Origin: Zonotrichia leucophrys gambelii
Taxonomy: Eukaryota > Chordata > Aves > Passeriformes > Passerellidae
DNA length: 64,000 bases
Reading direction: 5' to 3'
Assembly (NCBI RefSeq): GCF_028769735.1
Contig: NC_088170.1
Location: 56,639,585-56,703,584 of the forward strand
In this document: positions 1-10,625 of the stretch, one piece after another
Numbering within the stretch: the first letter of the stretch is position 1
Layout: every line of letters begins with the position of its first letter
Position numbers and translations under genes: made by a program
The notes under the pieces: model-generated
The model's input: the letters and a program-made list of their open reading frames with translations, nothing else
Databases searched by the model: none
Told to the model about the DNA's origin: nothing

Positions 1-990
1 TGTGAAGCCCAGATGGGTGCTGGAGTGATAGACCCCAGCTCTGGCCCGCAACTCAGTGGGCAGCACAAGATGCTTCACTTCTTCATCCCTCTGCAATGCT
101 CTAATAAATAAACTTGGGCTTCCAAATTGGAAGTGCTGTGTGATATTGAGGGGCAGAAGAAAACTGAGCCTGGCCATAAGCATGAACCACATTTGCTCTT
201 GTCCCAGTGATGGGCAGCAGGCTGCAGACTGCCAGGATGCACTCAGCAGGTTTAGCACACAGGGGGAAGCTCAGGTTTCTCCTTCATTAACAAGGTCAGT
301 CTTGGCTTTCCATCCCCTTCTCCAGAGTGCATGGAACTGGCATCTATTCCCCCTTCTCTCCACAGCAAGGTAACAAAATCTATCTCTTTGAATCGTAGTA
401 TCCCCTGTCACCAGGCAAGCTGTGCAAGCAAGTGTTGCTATTAGGGCTTCCTTGTGCCTGGGCAGCTTCCCAGGCAGGGTTTCTCCAGCATGTCTGGGGC
501 TTTGGTGTGCCCTTGAATCACAGATCCCTTTGAAAAGGGTCAGAAGTTTCATTTGAGCCTTCGTTCTGCATGAGACTCAAGCTTCATTCTCCATACTTCT
601 TCTGTACCCATATCCCTTCATCAAAAAACAAAATGACCATCATGCAAAATGCTCTTGTGTTCAGGTGGCCATACTAGCTGGTTCTGGGATGCATGGATTG
701 TCAAAGGATAATGAGGCTTGTTGGTGAAAACCTCTGGGCTAAGTTTTCTGTTGCATGGCTGCAGCCCAGCCTGATTTGGCACTGGGTTCTGCTCTTCCCT
801 GCTCAGCTGGGAGACCAGGGACTGCACCTTTCTGCCAAGGCTGTGCCCCTGCCATCCCCATCTCCAGAGGGGAGCTCTGCCTGCCAGGGAGCTCAGAGAT
901 TTCAAGTGCAGTCCTCAGCTGACCTCAGGGGTGTGCTGGACTATTCTTGCCAGCAGCAGCCTTGTTTTAATTAAAAGCTGAACATTAGAC
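1..990. other. Unique sequence, no gene recognised
   Basis: Mixed-composition vertebrate-type DNA. The open frames on both strands are about 100 codons or shorter, overlap one another and resemble no family I know. I see no repeat, CpG cluster or RNA gene here. Confidence 0.6.
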
Positions 991-1502
991 AAAAAGAAAA
1001 CCCGAACACCCTATCTTCAAAGTCTCACCATTTACCTTAGGCTTAAATTTTGTGGCTTAATTGACTCCTGGTGAGAAACTGAAACGTTAATGGTTAATGA
1101 CTCAAAACAATTCCCCATTTGTGGGAGGGCAGAGTGCTTTGCTGTGGCAGAGCTTGCACACCCCAAGGAGAGGAGATGAGATTTGGGTGGGCGGTGGCAG
1201 AATCTCTGACCTATGTAAGGCAGATCACAAGGCAGATCCCAAGAGGGGTGAACACCTGCCACCAGAGATTATGAGATGTTCAAAGATAAGAGGTAGATCC
1301 TGAGCGGTGGGATTTGATTGTACCAATTATCTTCCCCACCTCTCCCCCACTCCCAGGAGAGGTCATACTCACACAGGACATTCACACGTAAGGCTACATT
1401 GACAGAAGAGGCAGCTTTAATGTCTTAGAAGGTGTCATAAACCCTGAAGTGTCCCCAGACTCATTTCTGAGACCTTCCACAAGAGTTCTGACAGCCCCCC
1501 CT
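990..1502 (-). repeat. Old interspersed repeat, copy A (unclassified, LTR-like)
   Basis: This is one of two inverted copies of the same element in the window; the other, copy B, is at 38748-39310. A 20-base word at 1087-1106 is perfectly reverse-complementary to 39146-39165. Order is kept on both sides of it: the segment around 1430-1490 (words 'ccctgaag' and 'ccagactcat', then 'ctgagaccttccac') matches the complement of 38750-38810, and a short 'cccccactcc' plus 'acattcacac' block lies between. Strand is given by analogy with copy B, where a TATAAAA box follows the shared part. Divergence is high, so this is an old insertion. It could be an LTR or another part of an endogenous retrovirus; the family is not identified. 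Copy A lacks an obvious TATA box. Confidence 0.7.
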
Positions 1503-1679
1503 CTTAGGAAGGTACCTGGGCATTCCCACCTAGACTGGAAGTATATTAACATATAGAAATCTCTTTCATGGCCTCTCCCCACCCCTGACAGATCGAGACT
1601 GTGACCATTACTATAACAAGACTCTGAACATCACTTTGCACAATTAAGTCTTGTCACAGGATCTATGGCTGGTGATATC
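1503..1679. other. Spacer between repeat A and the pyrimidine array
   Basis: A short AT-leaning stretch with no recognisable feature. It may be a diverged end of repeat A, because copy B also continues in this direction, but I cannot align it by eye. Confidence 0.4.
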
Positions 1680-1985
1680 TTTCCCTCCCTCCCTCCCTCC
1701 CTCCCTTCCCTTCCTTCCTTCCTTCCTTCCTTCCTTCCTTCCTTCCTTCCTTCCTTCCTCCTTCCTTCCTCCTTCCTTCCTTCCTTCCTCCTTCCTTCCG
1801 CCTCCACTTCCTCCCTTCCTTCTCCTTCCTTCCTTCCTTCCTTCTTCCTTCCTTCCTTCCTTCCTTCCTTCCTTCCTCCTTCCTTCCTTCCTTCCTTCCT
1901 CTTCCTTCCTTCCTTCCTTCCTTCCTTCCTTCCTCCTTCCTCTTCCTTCCTTCCTTCCTTCCCTTCCTTCCCTTCCTTCCTTCCT
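1680..1985. repeat. (CCTT)n / (CCCT)n polypyrimidine microsatellite
   Basis: About 300 bases of almost uninterrupted C and T on the plus strand. It starts as (CCCT)n to about 1705 and continues as (CCTT)n, with CTT and CCT slips and one short non-pyrimidine interruption near 1800-1810. Because it is repetitive in every frame, it generates long artificial open frames on both strands (Pro/Ser/Leu/Phe-rich on plus, Gly/Arg/Lys/Glu-rich on minus). These are not genes. Tracts of this type can adopt triplex (H-DNA) structure and are usually length-polymorphic. Confidence 0.97.
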
Positions 1986-2400
1986 CACTTCCTTCCGCCA
2001 CTTCCTTCCGCCACTTCCGCCTTCCGCCCTTCCTTCCGCCACTTCCTTCCGCCACTTCCTTCCCCCCCTTCCTTCCGCCACTTCCTTCCGCCACTTCCTT
2101 CCGCCACTTCCTTCCGCCACTTCCTTCCGCCACTTCCTTCCGCCATTCTTCCTTCCGCCACTTCCTTCCGCCACTTTCCGCCACTTCCTTCCGCCACTTC
2201 CTTCCGCCACTTCCTTCCTTCCGCCACCCCCTTCCTTCCGCCACTTCCTTCCGCCACTTCCTTCCGCCACTTCCTTCCTTCCGCCACTTCCTTCCGCCAC
2301 TTCCTTCCTTCCGCCACTTCCTTCCTTCCTTCCGCCACTTCCTTCCGCCACTTCCTTCCGCCACTTCCGCCACTTCCGCCACTTCCGCCACTTCCCCGCC
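1986..2400. repeat. 13-bp minisatellite (unit CTTCCTTCCGCCA)
   Basis: Roughly thirty tandem copies of a 13-base unit, seen in the plus strand as CTTCCTTCCGCCA. There are variants with an extra CTTC (17 bases) and a shortened 9-base form CTTCCGCCA that is repeated several times at the distal end (about 2365-2395). The array directly continues the (CCTT)n tract, so it probably arose from it by capture of a CCGCCA interruption and unit expansion. Thirteen is not a multiple of three, so each frame cycles with a 39-base, 13-residue period. This explains the repetitive open frames of about 250 codons in several frames. It is not protein coding. Confidence 0.95.
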
Positions 2401-5252
2401 CTCATACATTTCTGGGTGATACTTTAATGCTTTAATATTGCTATATTTCTATAGATATTAGTAGCTAAAACAGCTACATACCTGCTTTCCATTGCAACCA
2501 AATTGTTCCAAAATAAACCTACATATATGTATTCACAAACACTGATTGTTAAGTGTTGTCTCACTCTAATCCACCCCAAAGGAGCTATTACTAGGAGCCT
2601 GGGCTACCTTTGCCTTCAGAGATGTGGCAGCATTCCCTCACAGGATAGTTTAATCCCAGCAGAAGCAGGAACTTTATTTCTGTTGCAGAGTTGCTGGAGC
2701 ACTTGCGGGAGGTGGGAATTGACAGTCAGGGCTTGCCCCTGTGCATGGGCAGGCAGCAGGTTGCTGTGGGACCTGTGTGGAAGAGGAGCACAGCCCCATG
2801 GCTGAGGCCAGGACAAACCTGCACCAAACCTGCTCACCCTGTGACCCTGGGGATTTTTATCTTACTGCTCTGTGAGGGAGGTTTCCCAGCCATAAAATGA
2901 GGATAAATGACACTTTTGCAGATGTCCAGCTGCACATGCATAAGCAGCAGTCAGCGCTCAGCTCTCCCCTGTCCTCCATGAACACGGATTTTAATGGCTG
3001 CTTTAACCCTTGTTCACTGCCTTGCTCCCACTCTCCAATGCCTCCGTGGACCATCTTCAGGACAACATTTCTCAAATCACCTTTCCTCAAGAAAACTCCC
3101 TGCACAGGAGAAGGTGTGGGTGCAGTCACTCCCATCCCCACATCCCCATTCTCCACGCTGCCAGCAGCTTGTTTGTGTGGGGCCATACTGAGTGCGTTTG
3201 TTCATATCTACACTCCCAACGAGGGCTATTTATCAAGCCTACAAGATTCAAAACTGCAAGACCCTGACTTTCATAGTCATTTGCAGAGTCAGAAGCTGCT
3301 AATGGTCCATAAAATTTAGCAACTTCTCCATAAGCTGCTGGTTAATGAAAAATCGGTTAAATTGTTCACAGATCAGCTGGCACGGTGCCCTCTGATTCAC
3401 AGGATGCTTTCCCTGGCAAAGGTTACATTAACTGTGCTGGGGAAGCAGGGAAAGAAGTTGGGGCATTTTGCTGCAGGCTGTGATTTTTCCTTGATGGGAT
3501 AAGGGCAGAGAATTCCCACACCAGGCATGCAGGATGGGACCCTCACAGGGGTGCTGAGAGCACTCTCAGGCACTGCCCCAGTACAGGTGCCCAAGCTGCT
3601 GCTGCCAGGTTTAAAGTCAGGCTTTGTGACAGGAGAGGAGCTCAATTCAGAGAGGCAGTTTTGTAGTGATGGATGCACATTCACTGAGTCCCTGTTCTCA
3701 TTCTGAACTGAAAGCACAAAGCTGACTTTCCCCTTTCTGGGACAGCTGCATGCTGAGCAATGGGGAGTCCCTGCCTGCACATTCCTGCAGCTCTTTGGGT
3801 TATGGAGGCAGAGCAAAAGGACATCACAGCACTTAGCCAGCCTCCTGCAGAGCCTATTTTGCCTTGTGCTGTCCCTGCTGCTGCTGTTGCCTCTCACAGC
3901 AACTGCTTGCTGTACCAGTTTCATCACACACACACTGACCTGTGTTTGGGTGCTGGACTCTGGCTGCAGCAGAGAGCAAGGATTTGGCATCCATACTGAG
4001 GGAGCAGTCAGATGTCAGAACAAATTAATGCTGCTCACCATACTGACATTGCAAGGCCTCAGCTGTCAGTGCTGGCATTTATGGCGCTGTGTATTTTAAC
4101 TAATTAGGCACTCACAGCCCAGCCGGTGCAACTCATCCATCTTGCAAATGCTGGATGTTTTTGCACTGGCATATGCTACAATAATGAGAATCAATGTTGC
4201 TAATGACTTTGCACAGCCCATTTTTCAGTCACCTTTGCAAATCCACATGATGCTGGGATTGCACAGAGGAGAAAACACTGGCCCTAAAATGTGAGGAATG
4301 TGTTTCTGCAGGACAAACCCCAGACCTCTGTTGCCCTGGCATGGCCAGAGAACTGTGGCAGAGGAGCTGCTCTCACCAAAGCAGATATGAAACTCTGAGA
4401 AAGCAATTCCTATTGCAGGCACTAGAACAGATGAAATTTCTGAGGTTAGAGCCTTTAGACACGTATCACTGGATTTTCAGTCAGTCTTTCTTTTCCTTGG
4501 GCAAGATTTCATGTTTTCTCTGTTGCTGAATAGTGGCCTCTTTTTCTCACTCCAATCTGCAAGTCAAATCTTTCCCTTTTCCCTGGTGGGTGAGCAGACA
4601 AGGGGTCTGCCCATCAGGCAGTGAGGATGCTGGCTACCTTTCAGCATTAGGGCTTTGGAAAAGCAGGAGCTGCCCGAAGCACTCAAGAGAAGAGAATTCC
4701 TTCCATCACCTTCAAAAGTGCCATACCCTCCTCAAGAGGTTTACCAGATGTTCTGATTAAGGCAGTTCAATTGCAGTGTTTAAAAGCCTTTTCCACCTGC
4801 TCCCCGCAAGCTCCTCTCTGTGGGCAAGAGTAGCTCTAATTAAATATTCCCTCCTGCTGCAAGGACTCCTCCCTCACCTTTCCAGAAACCAGCATTGTAC
4901 AGACACCCCCTGGGACTGCTCTGCAGAGGCTGACTCCTCTCCCTTTTGTTTTTACTCCCCTGCAGTGGAAATCAAAATTCAGGGGACTTGAAGCCTGGGC
5001 AGTGTGGACAGGACAGCACCTTCCCAAAGTCCTCCCTCCAGCATTGACCACCATCCAGAAGCCCCTGCCTGGCCTTGGGTAGCATCTGTTCTAGGTCTTT
5101 TCAGCAGTCACCACCCCCAGAAAGGCTCTCAGTGTGTGGGGAGAAGCCTGGAGCCCCACAGCCCTTCCCCACCCCGAGTGCAGCGTGACTGGCCAGGGTG
5201 GGGACACGGCAGCCCCAGCTCACAGCAAAGCCCCACACCCAGGTCAGGAGGG
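2401..5252. other. Unique sequence, no gene recognised
   Basis: No repeat family or RNA gene is seen. The longest frame is on the minus strand at 3397-3990 (197 codons, ATG start). It is Ser/Cys/Pro-rich, has no recognisable domain, and overlaps other frames on the plus strand. A short AT-rich stretch at 4075-4255 is listed separately as a weak regulatory candidate. Confidence 0.55.
4075..4255. promoter_or_regulatory. Possible conserved non-coding element (weak)
   Basis: Holds a CTAATTAGGC homeodomain-type core (4100-4109) followed by an AT-rich run with repeated 'gcaaatg'/'gctaatga' words and few CpGs. The texture resembles vertebrate conserved non-coding elements. Conservation cannot be judged from one sequence, so this is inference only. 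Confidence 0.18.
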
Positions 5253-5310
5253 TCTGCAGAGCCCAGGGTCTCACTCAGGAAAGTCTGCAGAGCCCAGGGT
5301 CTCACTCCTG
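5253..5310. repeat. Short tandem duplication, period 31
   Basis: A 24-base segment beginning TCTGCAGAGCCCAGGG occurs at 5253 and again at 5284, giving a 31-base period with two copies. It lies in GC-richer sequence, and a minus-strand or plus-strand frame here shows the matching residue duplication. It is a local slippage or duplication event, not a known element. Confidence 0.85.
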
Positions 5311-7689
5311 CTCTCTCCTTAGGGGCTCATTCTGAGGGGAGGGACTGGGCTGTGTGGAAGGCACCAAAATCCGAGCAAGGGAGGCAGACAACCCAGATGC
5401 AAAATTTGCCGGTACAAAATTTTGACTAATCTTGCACTTGTAGGGGCTTCCTTGCTCTGGCACTGTCATGAAGAAAAACTCTATCACTTCCCTTCTGGTT
5501 AGCCCTACAGCTCTGATTAGCAGATAATCAGATAAAGAAAGACCTACCCCTCTTGCTGAAATAAATGAAATTTACTCTGAGTCCAAGCATGTAGTAAGAC
5601 CACCCCATACAGGCCTCCATGCCCATCACTCTCTTCTCTCTCATATTCCTACAAAACTCAGGCATGAGTTTGCTTTAGTGTGCCCTGGAGATTCTGGCTG
5701 TTTGCCTCTGAGGGTCCCCCTAGCACAGAGGGGTGTCTGGCAGGATCAGTGAAATGCTATCCCTGGCCTTGAGCCCCACCGCTGGCCCAACCCACAGACA
5801 GGCAGCCCCTCAGCTCCATGCTTGTGCCTTCATTCTTATTTCTCTTGATGGGCAGACTTCCCTGAGCTGCCCACCAGCTGCTGGAGCAGCTTCACCCCTC
5901 CTTGAAAAGGCCAAGATAGAAAATCTTCTTAAGCAAATCCTCTGCTGATAAGTGTTATTCAGATGATGGGATTAATATTTTCCCTATTTTGGAGGCACTC
6001 AAGCGTGCAGGTGAATATATGCCCATTTAGCATGTTTTTGAGCTGTAAATACGCTTTCCCCCTCCAAGGGCTCTCTGCCTTTTAACCCCCCCTGGAAGAC
6101 TAGATGCAAGCCTGGGATTTTCTGTCACAAAACTGAGCAGAGCCAATCCCCATAGTAACGGGGCATCCACGCATGAATGCAGGGCTGCAGCAGGTCCCCG
6201 TGCTGCAGTGTGCAGTCTGGGCACACACTCAGCACCAGGGTGCACACGTGTGTAAGTGTGCATCAAACTAATCTGTGCTTTCCCAGCCAGTAGAGTGTGT
6301 GCACAAGGCAGGTAAATGCTGGTGAGAACGTGACCTCCTTGATGTACAGAGCTCGTGCACGTGATGCACCCAGAAACTGTAAAAATGGCTAAAGAATTGG
6401 GCACTGCTCCATCAAAAGTGCCTATCACAGCCTTAAAATGATCAGAGGATGATTTCCCAAGCTGTGTTGTTCAAACAGTTTATATTTGCATAGTTTCCTC
6501 AAAAAACATACTCCTCTAAAATGGGACCTGCTGTAGCCTTACCATTAATTTTCCTGGAAGGGCTACAAAACTGTGCAAACAGCACCACCAGCTGGCAAAG
6601 CCACAGACATAAAACAATTTCAGTTTGCAAGCTTCCTGCACAGAAATGCTGAACGCAAATCCAACTGATACTGTTTAAATAAAAGAAACAAATATAAAAC
6701 ATTCTTTCTCCTTCTCCACACTGAAAAAGGAAAAAAAAAAGAAAATAACAAAGGAGACTGAAATTCCTCTTTAAAACAACTGCTAAATAGCCTTGAGTAA
6801 CTACAGTCCTTGCGATAGAGAGTTATAAATTTTGACTCAATACATTATATCTCTGCATGCAGATACTTTCAGAGTACATCTACTTTCAGTCCTACCTCCA
6901 CAGCAATGGACAAAAATCAATGGCCAGTTTGGAAGCACAGGAGGTGGGCCAGCATCTTTTATTTTGGTACTTCAAAGGGGTGCTGCATGTCACACAGATG
7001 CATATCTGTATTTCATATATTTGCGTCTGTGTTTGTGTTTATCTGCCAGAGACATGGATGGGCAACTGTGTCCATCATTTTTAAAACTTCCCTTTTTTTT
7101 TAAGAACAAAATATTCTATTTTTAAAACTCCAATGAAATTAACCCCATTTTGAGACATTCTCCTCCCCTGAGCTCTTCTTCATGACTGATAAGCTGATGA
7201 GTGGCTTCACTGTCCCACTTGGGGGGCAGCTGCCTTCAAAACTATTCATGTTCCTTTTATTGTGGCCAGCAGTTTCTCCTTCTTAACAGAGGACCTTTAC
7301 AGCCATGCTCCAAGCTGTCTGCTCCTTCAGTACCTGTGATTTATTTGGGAAACAAAGCATCAGTTCAGAGGCACTGCAGTGACTTCAACACAAAGGTCCC
7401 TTTACAGCACTTTGCTGCATGTCTGGCTTTGTTTTACAAACCCCTTTTCTTCGACCCCATGCTGTCTGAAAAACATGGTAATAGAAAGCAAAAAAAGTTC
7501 AAGGTTCTGGAAAGCTTTTGCTTATGACAGAAGGTACCTGCATTCTGTAATCTTTTAGGAAGAAGCTGTACATTTTGTTGTAGACCAACATCCATAAAGG
7601 GGGTCCAGAGCCACCTCCTGTGCAGCCTGGCTGGACCCCTTCACCCCCTTGTGGCCACCCCACAGGACATAGTCATTGTGCAGTGACAT
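5311..7689. other. Unique sequence, no gene recognised
   Basis: Ordinary AT-leaning sequence with short A- and T-runs (6725-6745, 7085-7105). Open frames are short and look random. No interspersed repeat is recognised. Confidence 0.55.
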
Positions 7690-8065
7690 TATTTTTGTTC
7701 TCTAACAGGAATGTGCTTTTTGGTGCCTGATCCGAAATGAATATGAAAAAGTCACATTTTAGAGTGTTGTCATTTAGAAGGATCATCTTGAAAAAGAAGA
7801 TTCATTAATTAGTTACGCTGGCAGTCTCTTTAATTAGGCGTTGCTGAGTATCTTCTGTCTTTGTGATCTTTAGCATTCCTAGCTTGTTATACTTTATTTA
7901 CATATTTTTTGGACACATACGTAATTCCTAATTAACACTGTAGACCCTACTCCAGTTATTTCAAGACGTCACGTACTGTAGATCCTCAGACATGCTTTCT
8001 GGATATCTGCTGAATATAAATTACTCCTCTAATCAGACCACAAAACCTGCCTCCTGCATCCTTTT
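7690..8065. promoter_or_regulatory. Candidate conserved enhancer-like block with clustered homeodomain cores
   Basis: Within about 130 bases there are three TAATTA-type homeodomain cores: ATTAATTAG at 7804-7812, TTAATTAGG at 7830-7838 and CTAATTAAC at 7928-7936. A perfect CRE-like GACGTCACGT follows at 7965-7974, which stands out because CpG is otherwise rare around it. No open frame of note, no repeat similarity and no promoter signature are visible. Clusters of this kind are typical of developmental enhancers in vertebrate gene deserts. The assignment is inference from motif density only. Confidence 0.35.
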
Positions 8066-10249
8066 ATTCGGGTACAAGAACACCCACCAGAGACGGCCAG
8101 GGGAAGGTAATCCAGTTTCCAGGTTTCAGTATGGGAGCAAATGAAAGGCACTTACAAAATGAAACCTTTCAAAAGACATTTCTGTCAGGAATTTTAAAAA
8201 GAGAATTTGCCTGCAGGGAGATCCTCTGACAGCAGGCTGTCAAAGGCACATCCCACCAGGGTGGTCTCTGGGAGCGAGCCGAACAGCACAGATCGTGTTG
8301 GGATTTCAGAGGCTCAGGCAAGCACAGGGCTTCCTAAAGCAGGTGGAAGACAGAAGATAGAAGAGCAGACATTCTTGTACCAGACATAAGCCACAGCCCT
8401 CTAACAATAAATCTTAGCAGAGCAATATGTGAGGAAATACAGGGTGCTTCTCTACTTTTTTGGTATACCCCTCTATTGGACCAAGCAGCAATTTAAAGAA
8501 AAAATCTTCTTTGCTTCAAGCTGTGACCTTCTTTTGCACAAGTTTGGCCAAATGCGTTTTTGTTAATGCCTTGACCCTGATATTGGGCTTCCATCTACTC
8601 ATTTTCTATTCTTAGAGGCAGCAGAGAGGATATTTTGCAGTGGACAATACTACAGAGGACAGAGAACTTGTAGAGATGACAAGAATATTATGTTTCCTCT
8701 CTGACTAGCTTATCTGATCCTACCAAAATTCTGTTTTATCCTTGCTAGATTGCTCTGATCTTTTGGCCCCAGTGTTATCCATCAGTGTAGTACCCTCTGA
8801 TTTGTACACTTATTGGTAATGGTGATCAATATGCAATAATCCCAGCACCTTCCTAAAAAGTCTGTGCTCTATTTCTCAAGACTTGCTCCCAGTGCTTTCT
8901 ACAGATTTAACTTCTTTCATAGGTATTCATCTCCCCCTGAGATAAGCCTTGAGCTAATACCTTAGAGTGGCTGGCTACTGCCCTTACACTAGCAGATGAA
9001 CATATAAATTAAATGGGTGCAAATTTCTGTGCCATCTCCACAGCTCACACCAGCCCAGTTCATAAGTGCATTGTAGAGACTGATGAATATCCCAGCAAAA
9101 GCACTTCTTCTTATCCTCAGAACTAGTTTCAGCAAAGAGAATGTGATTTAGGCATGCAATAGACAAATCCTGCCCAGACATTCCTGCAGAACAGCCCTGG
9201 AGGGTCTGAATTTGGTGATCTTCTCATTGCTGAAAGAAAAGAGGTCCTGGTTAGGACAGGGAGCTAAAAGAGAGTGTGACATTCCCCCTCAGGTTACTGG
9301 GATCAGTCAGCACCATGGGGGCTGCAGTACTCCACAATTAATTATGCTGAGGCTGTTCTCCCTCTGACTTCTTAGCCACAAAGTAGAGCTCTTTACTGCA
9401 GCAAATCTTTTAAGTTGTACTAAAAAAAAAAAATAAGCTCAGGCTTCTCACATAGACACAGATCTGCACCTGGCAGTTGCTTGGCAGAAGAGAAAACAGT
9501 GGCTTAGTAAATGAGAGCTGTAGGAAAGGGGCCATTCTGTTATCTTTGTCTTTCTGTAGTGTCCTGCATTGGGAAGCCTGGTCTGTGAGTGCAATGATAA
9601 CACAAATATGTAAATAATGGTGACAGGAGCAATAAGGATATTTCTTTTCTCTGGTGCATGGAGACACGAGGTTTTGGCAGCTGACACTGCTGCCTGCAGT
9701 GGAAACTGCTTCTCCAGCTTGGTTTGGCACTGTGAAACCAAAGCCAGGTCTTGTTTGAATCAGATACATCTCTGCTCAAAAACTGCAAAATCCGGGGTGA
9801 CAAAAACCCTGTTTCAGTCAGTGCTTGTGCTCGGTAATCGTCTGTCTCTAGGAGGAGAGAGGTGCTGGTCTTGGCTTAAACTCCTTCACTAAGGAGATGA
9901 AAAGTTTTCACATCCTTAAAGCCTTTGGTTAAACAGGGTGCAAATTTGTCCCTCTCCACGTCCTTCCCAACAGAGAAAGGAGTTTCACACCTTCTGTACT
10001 TTCTGGAGGCACGCGTGGTGTCCTGTAAGAGACTTCATCTGACCACAGACAGAGGCAGGGGAGGAGGAGGAAGGACAGGTCACTGATGGCTGCCCTGATT
10101 GTCCCTGTGCTGCAGGGGCAGCTCAGCAGTACCGAGCACAGCCTGTGCTGGTCTCAGCAGAGCTTTCAACACTCTGCACTACAGAGGGTAACTTTGTGGC
10201 CAGGTAAGAAGGATATAGACCAGACAGATGGACAAGATTGAACATAAAA
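8066..10249. other. Unique sequence, no gene recognised
   Basis: No domain-like open frame, repeat family or RNA gene recognised. There is a short poly-A run at about 9422-9433. Confidence 0.55.
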
Positions 10250-10625
10250 ATTGACCTGTTGAACTTAGAGGACAGTGGCTTCTGTTTCCCTGCCTACCCA
10301 GGTACCAGTGACAGGTGGTGCTCCTTGGGGATCGATACTGGGGCTGGCATTTCACAGTGACCTGGCTGCTGGGAGAGGATGTACTCTCAGTAAAGGAACA
10401 CTGAATTAGGGGGCAGGTGGGTGTGAAGAAGGACAGGGAGGACATTCAGAGCAGCCCCAACAGGGGGGTAGAATATAAGTATGGACTAACTGGAGGAAGT
10501 GCAGCTGAGGGGGTTAAGGGTCAGGAACACAAGATGTGTGAGAGAAGTCTGAAGAAACAGTCTTAGTTTAACCTTGAGAAAAGTGGACTAAGGGGGAGTG
10601 TACTGCTGTTCAACCCTGTTTGAAG
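10250..10625 (+). mobile_element. CR1 LINE fragment, degraded, internally deleted
   Basis: The stretch 10300-10400 matches the CR1 reverse-transcriptase region: words 'ccagtgacaggtggtg', 'ggggatcgatactggggc', 'tgacctgg' and 'ctctcagtaa' stand in the order expected for the part encoding the GVPQGSVLGP-like motif. After about 10445 the sequence jumps to the more 3' CR1 part ('gaacacaag', then 'ccttgagaaaag...ggactaaggggga', 10520-10605). The intervening coding part is missing. The frame is broken throughout, so this is a dead copy. CR1 is the dominant LINE of birds and is typically 5'-truncated. Confidence 0.8.

Noticed and set aside
1644..2435. Four overlapping open frames of about 250 codons on both strands (Gly/Arg/Lys/Glu-rich or Pro/Ser/Leu-rich)
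   Set aside because: They are translations of the (CCTT)n and 13-bp tandem arrays; every frame is open because the repeat unit has no stop codon.
3397..3990. 197-codon minus-strand frame
   Set aside because: It has an ATG start but no recognisable domain, and it overlaps open frames in other phases. Low-complexity Ser/Cys/Pro content fits GC-richer non-coding DNA.
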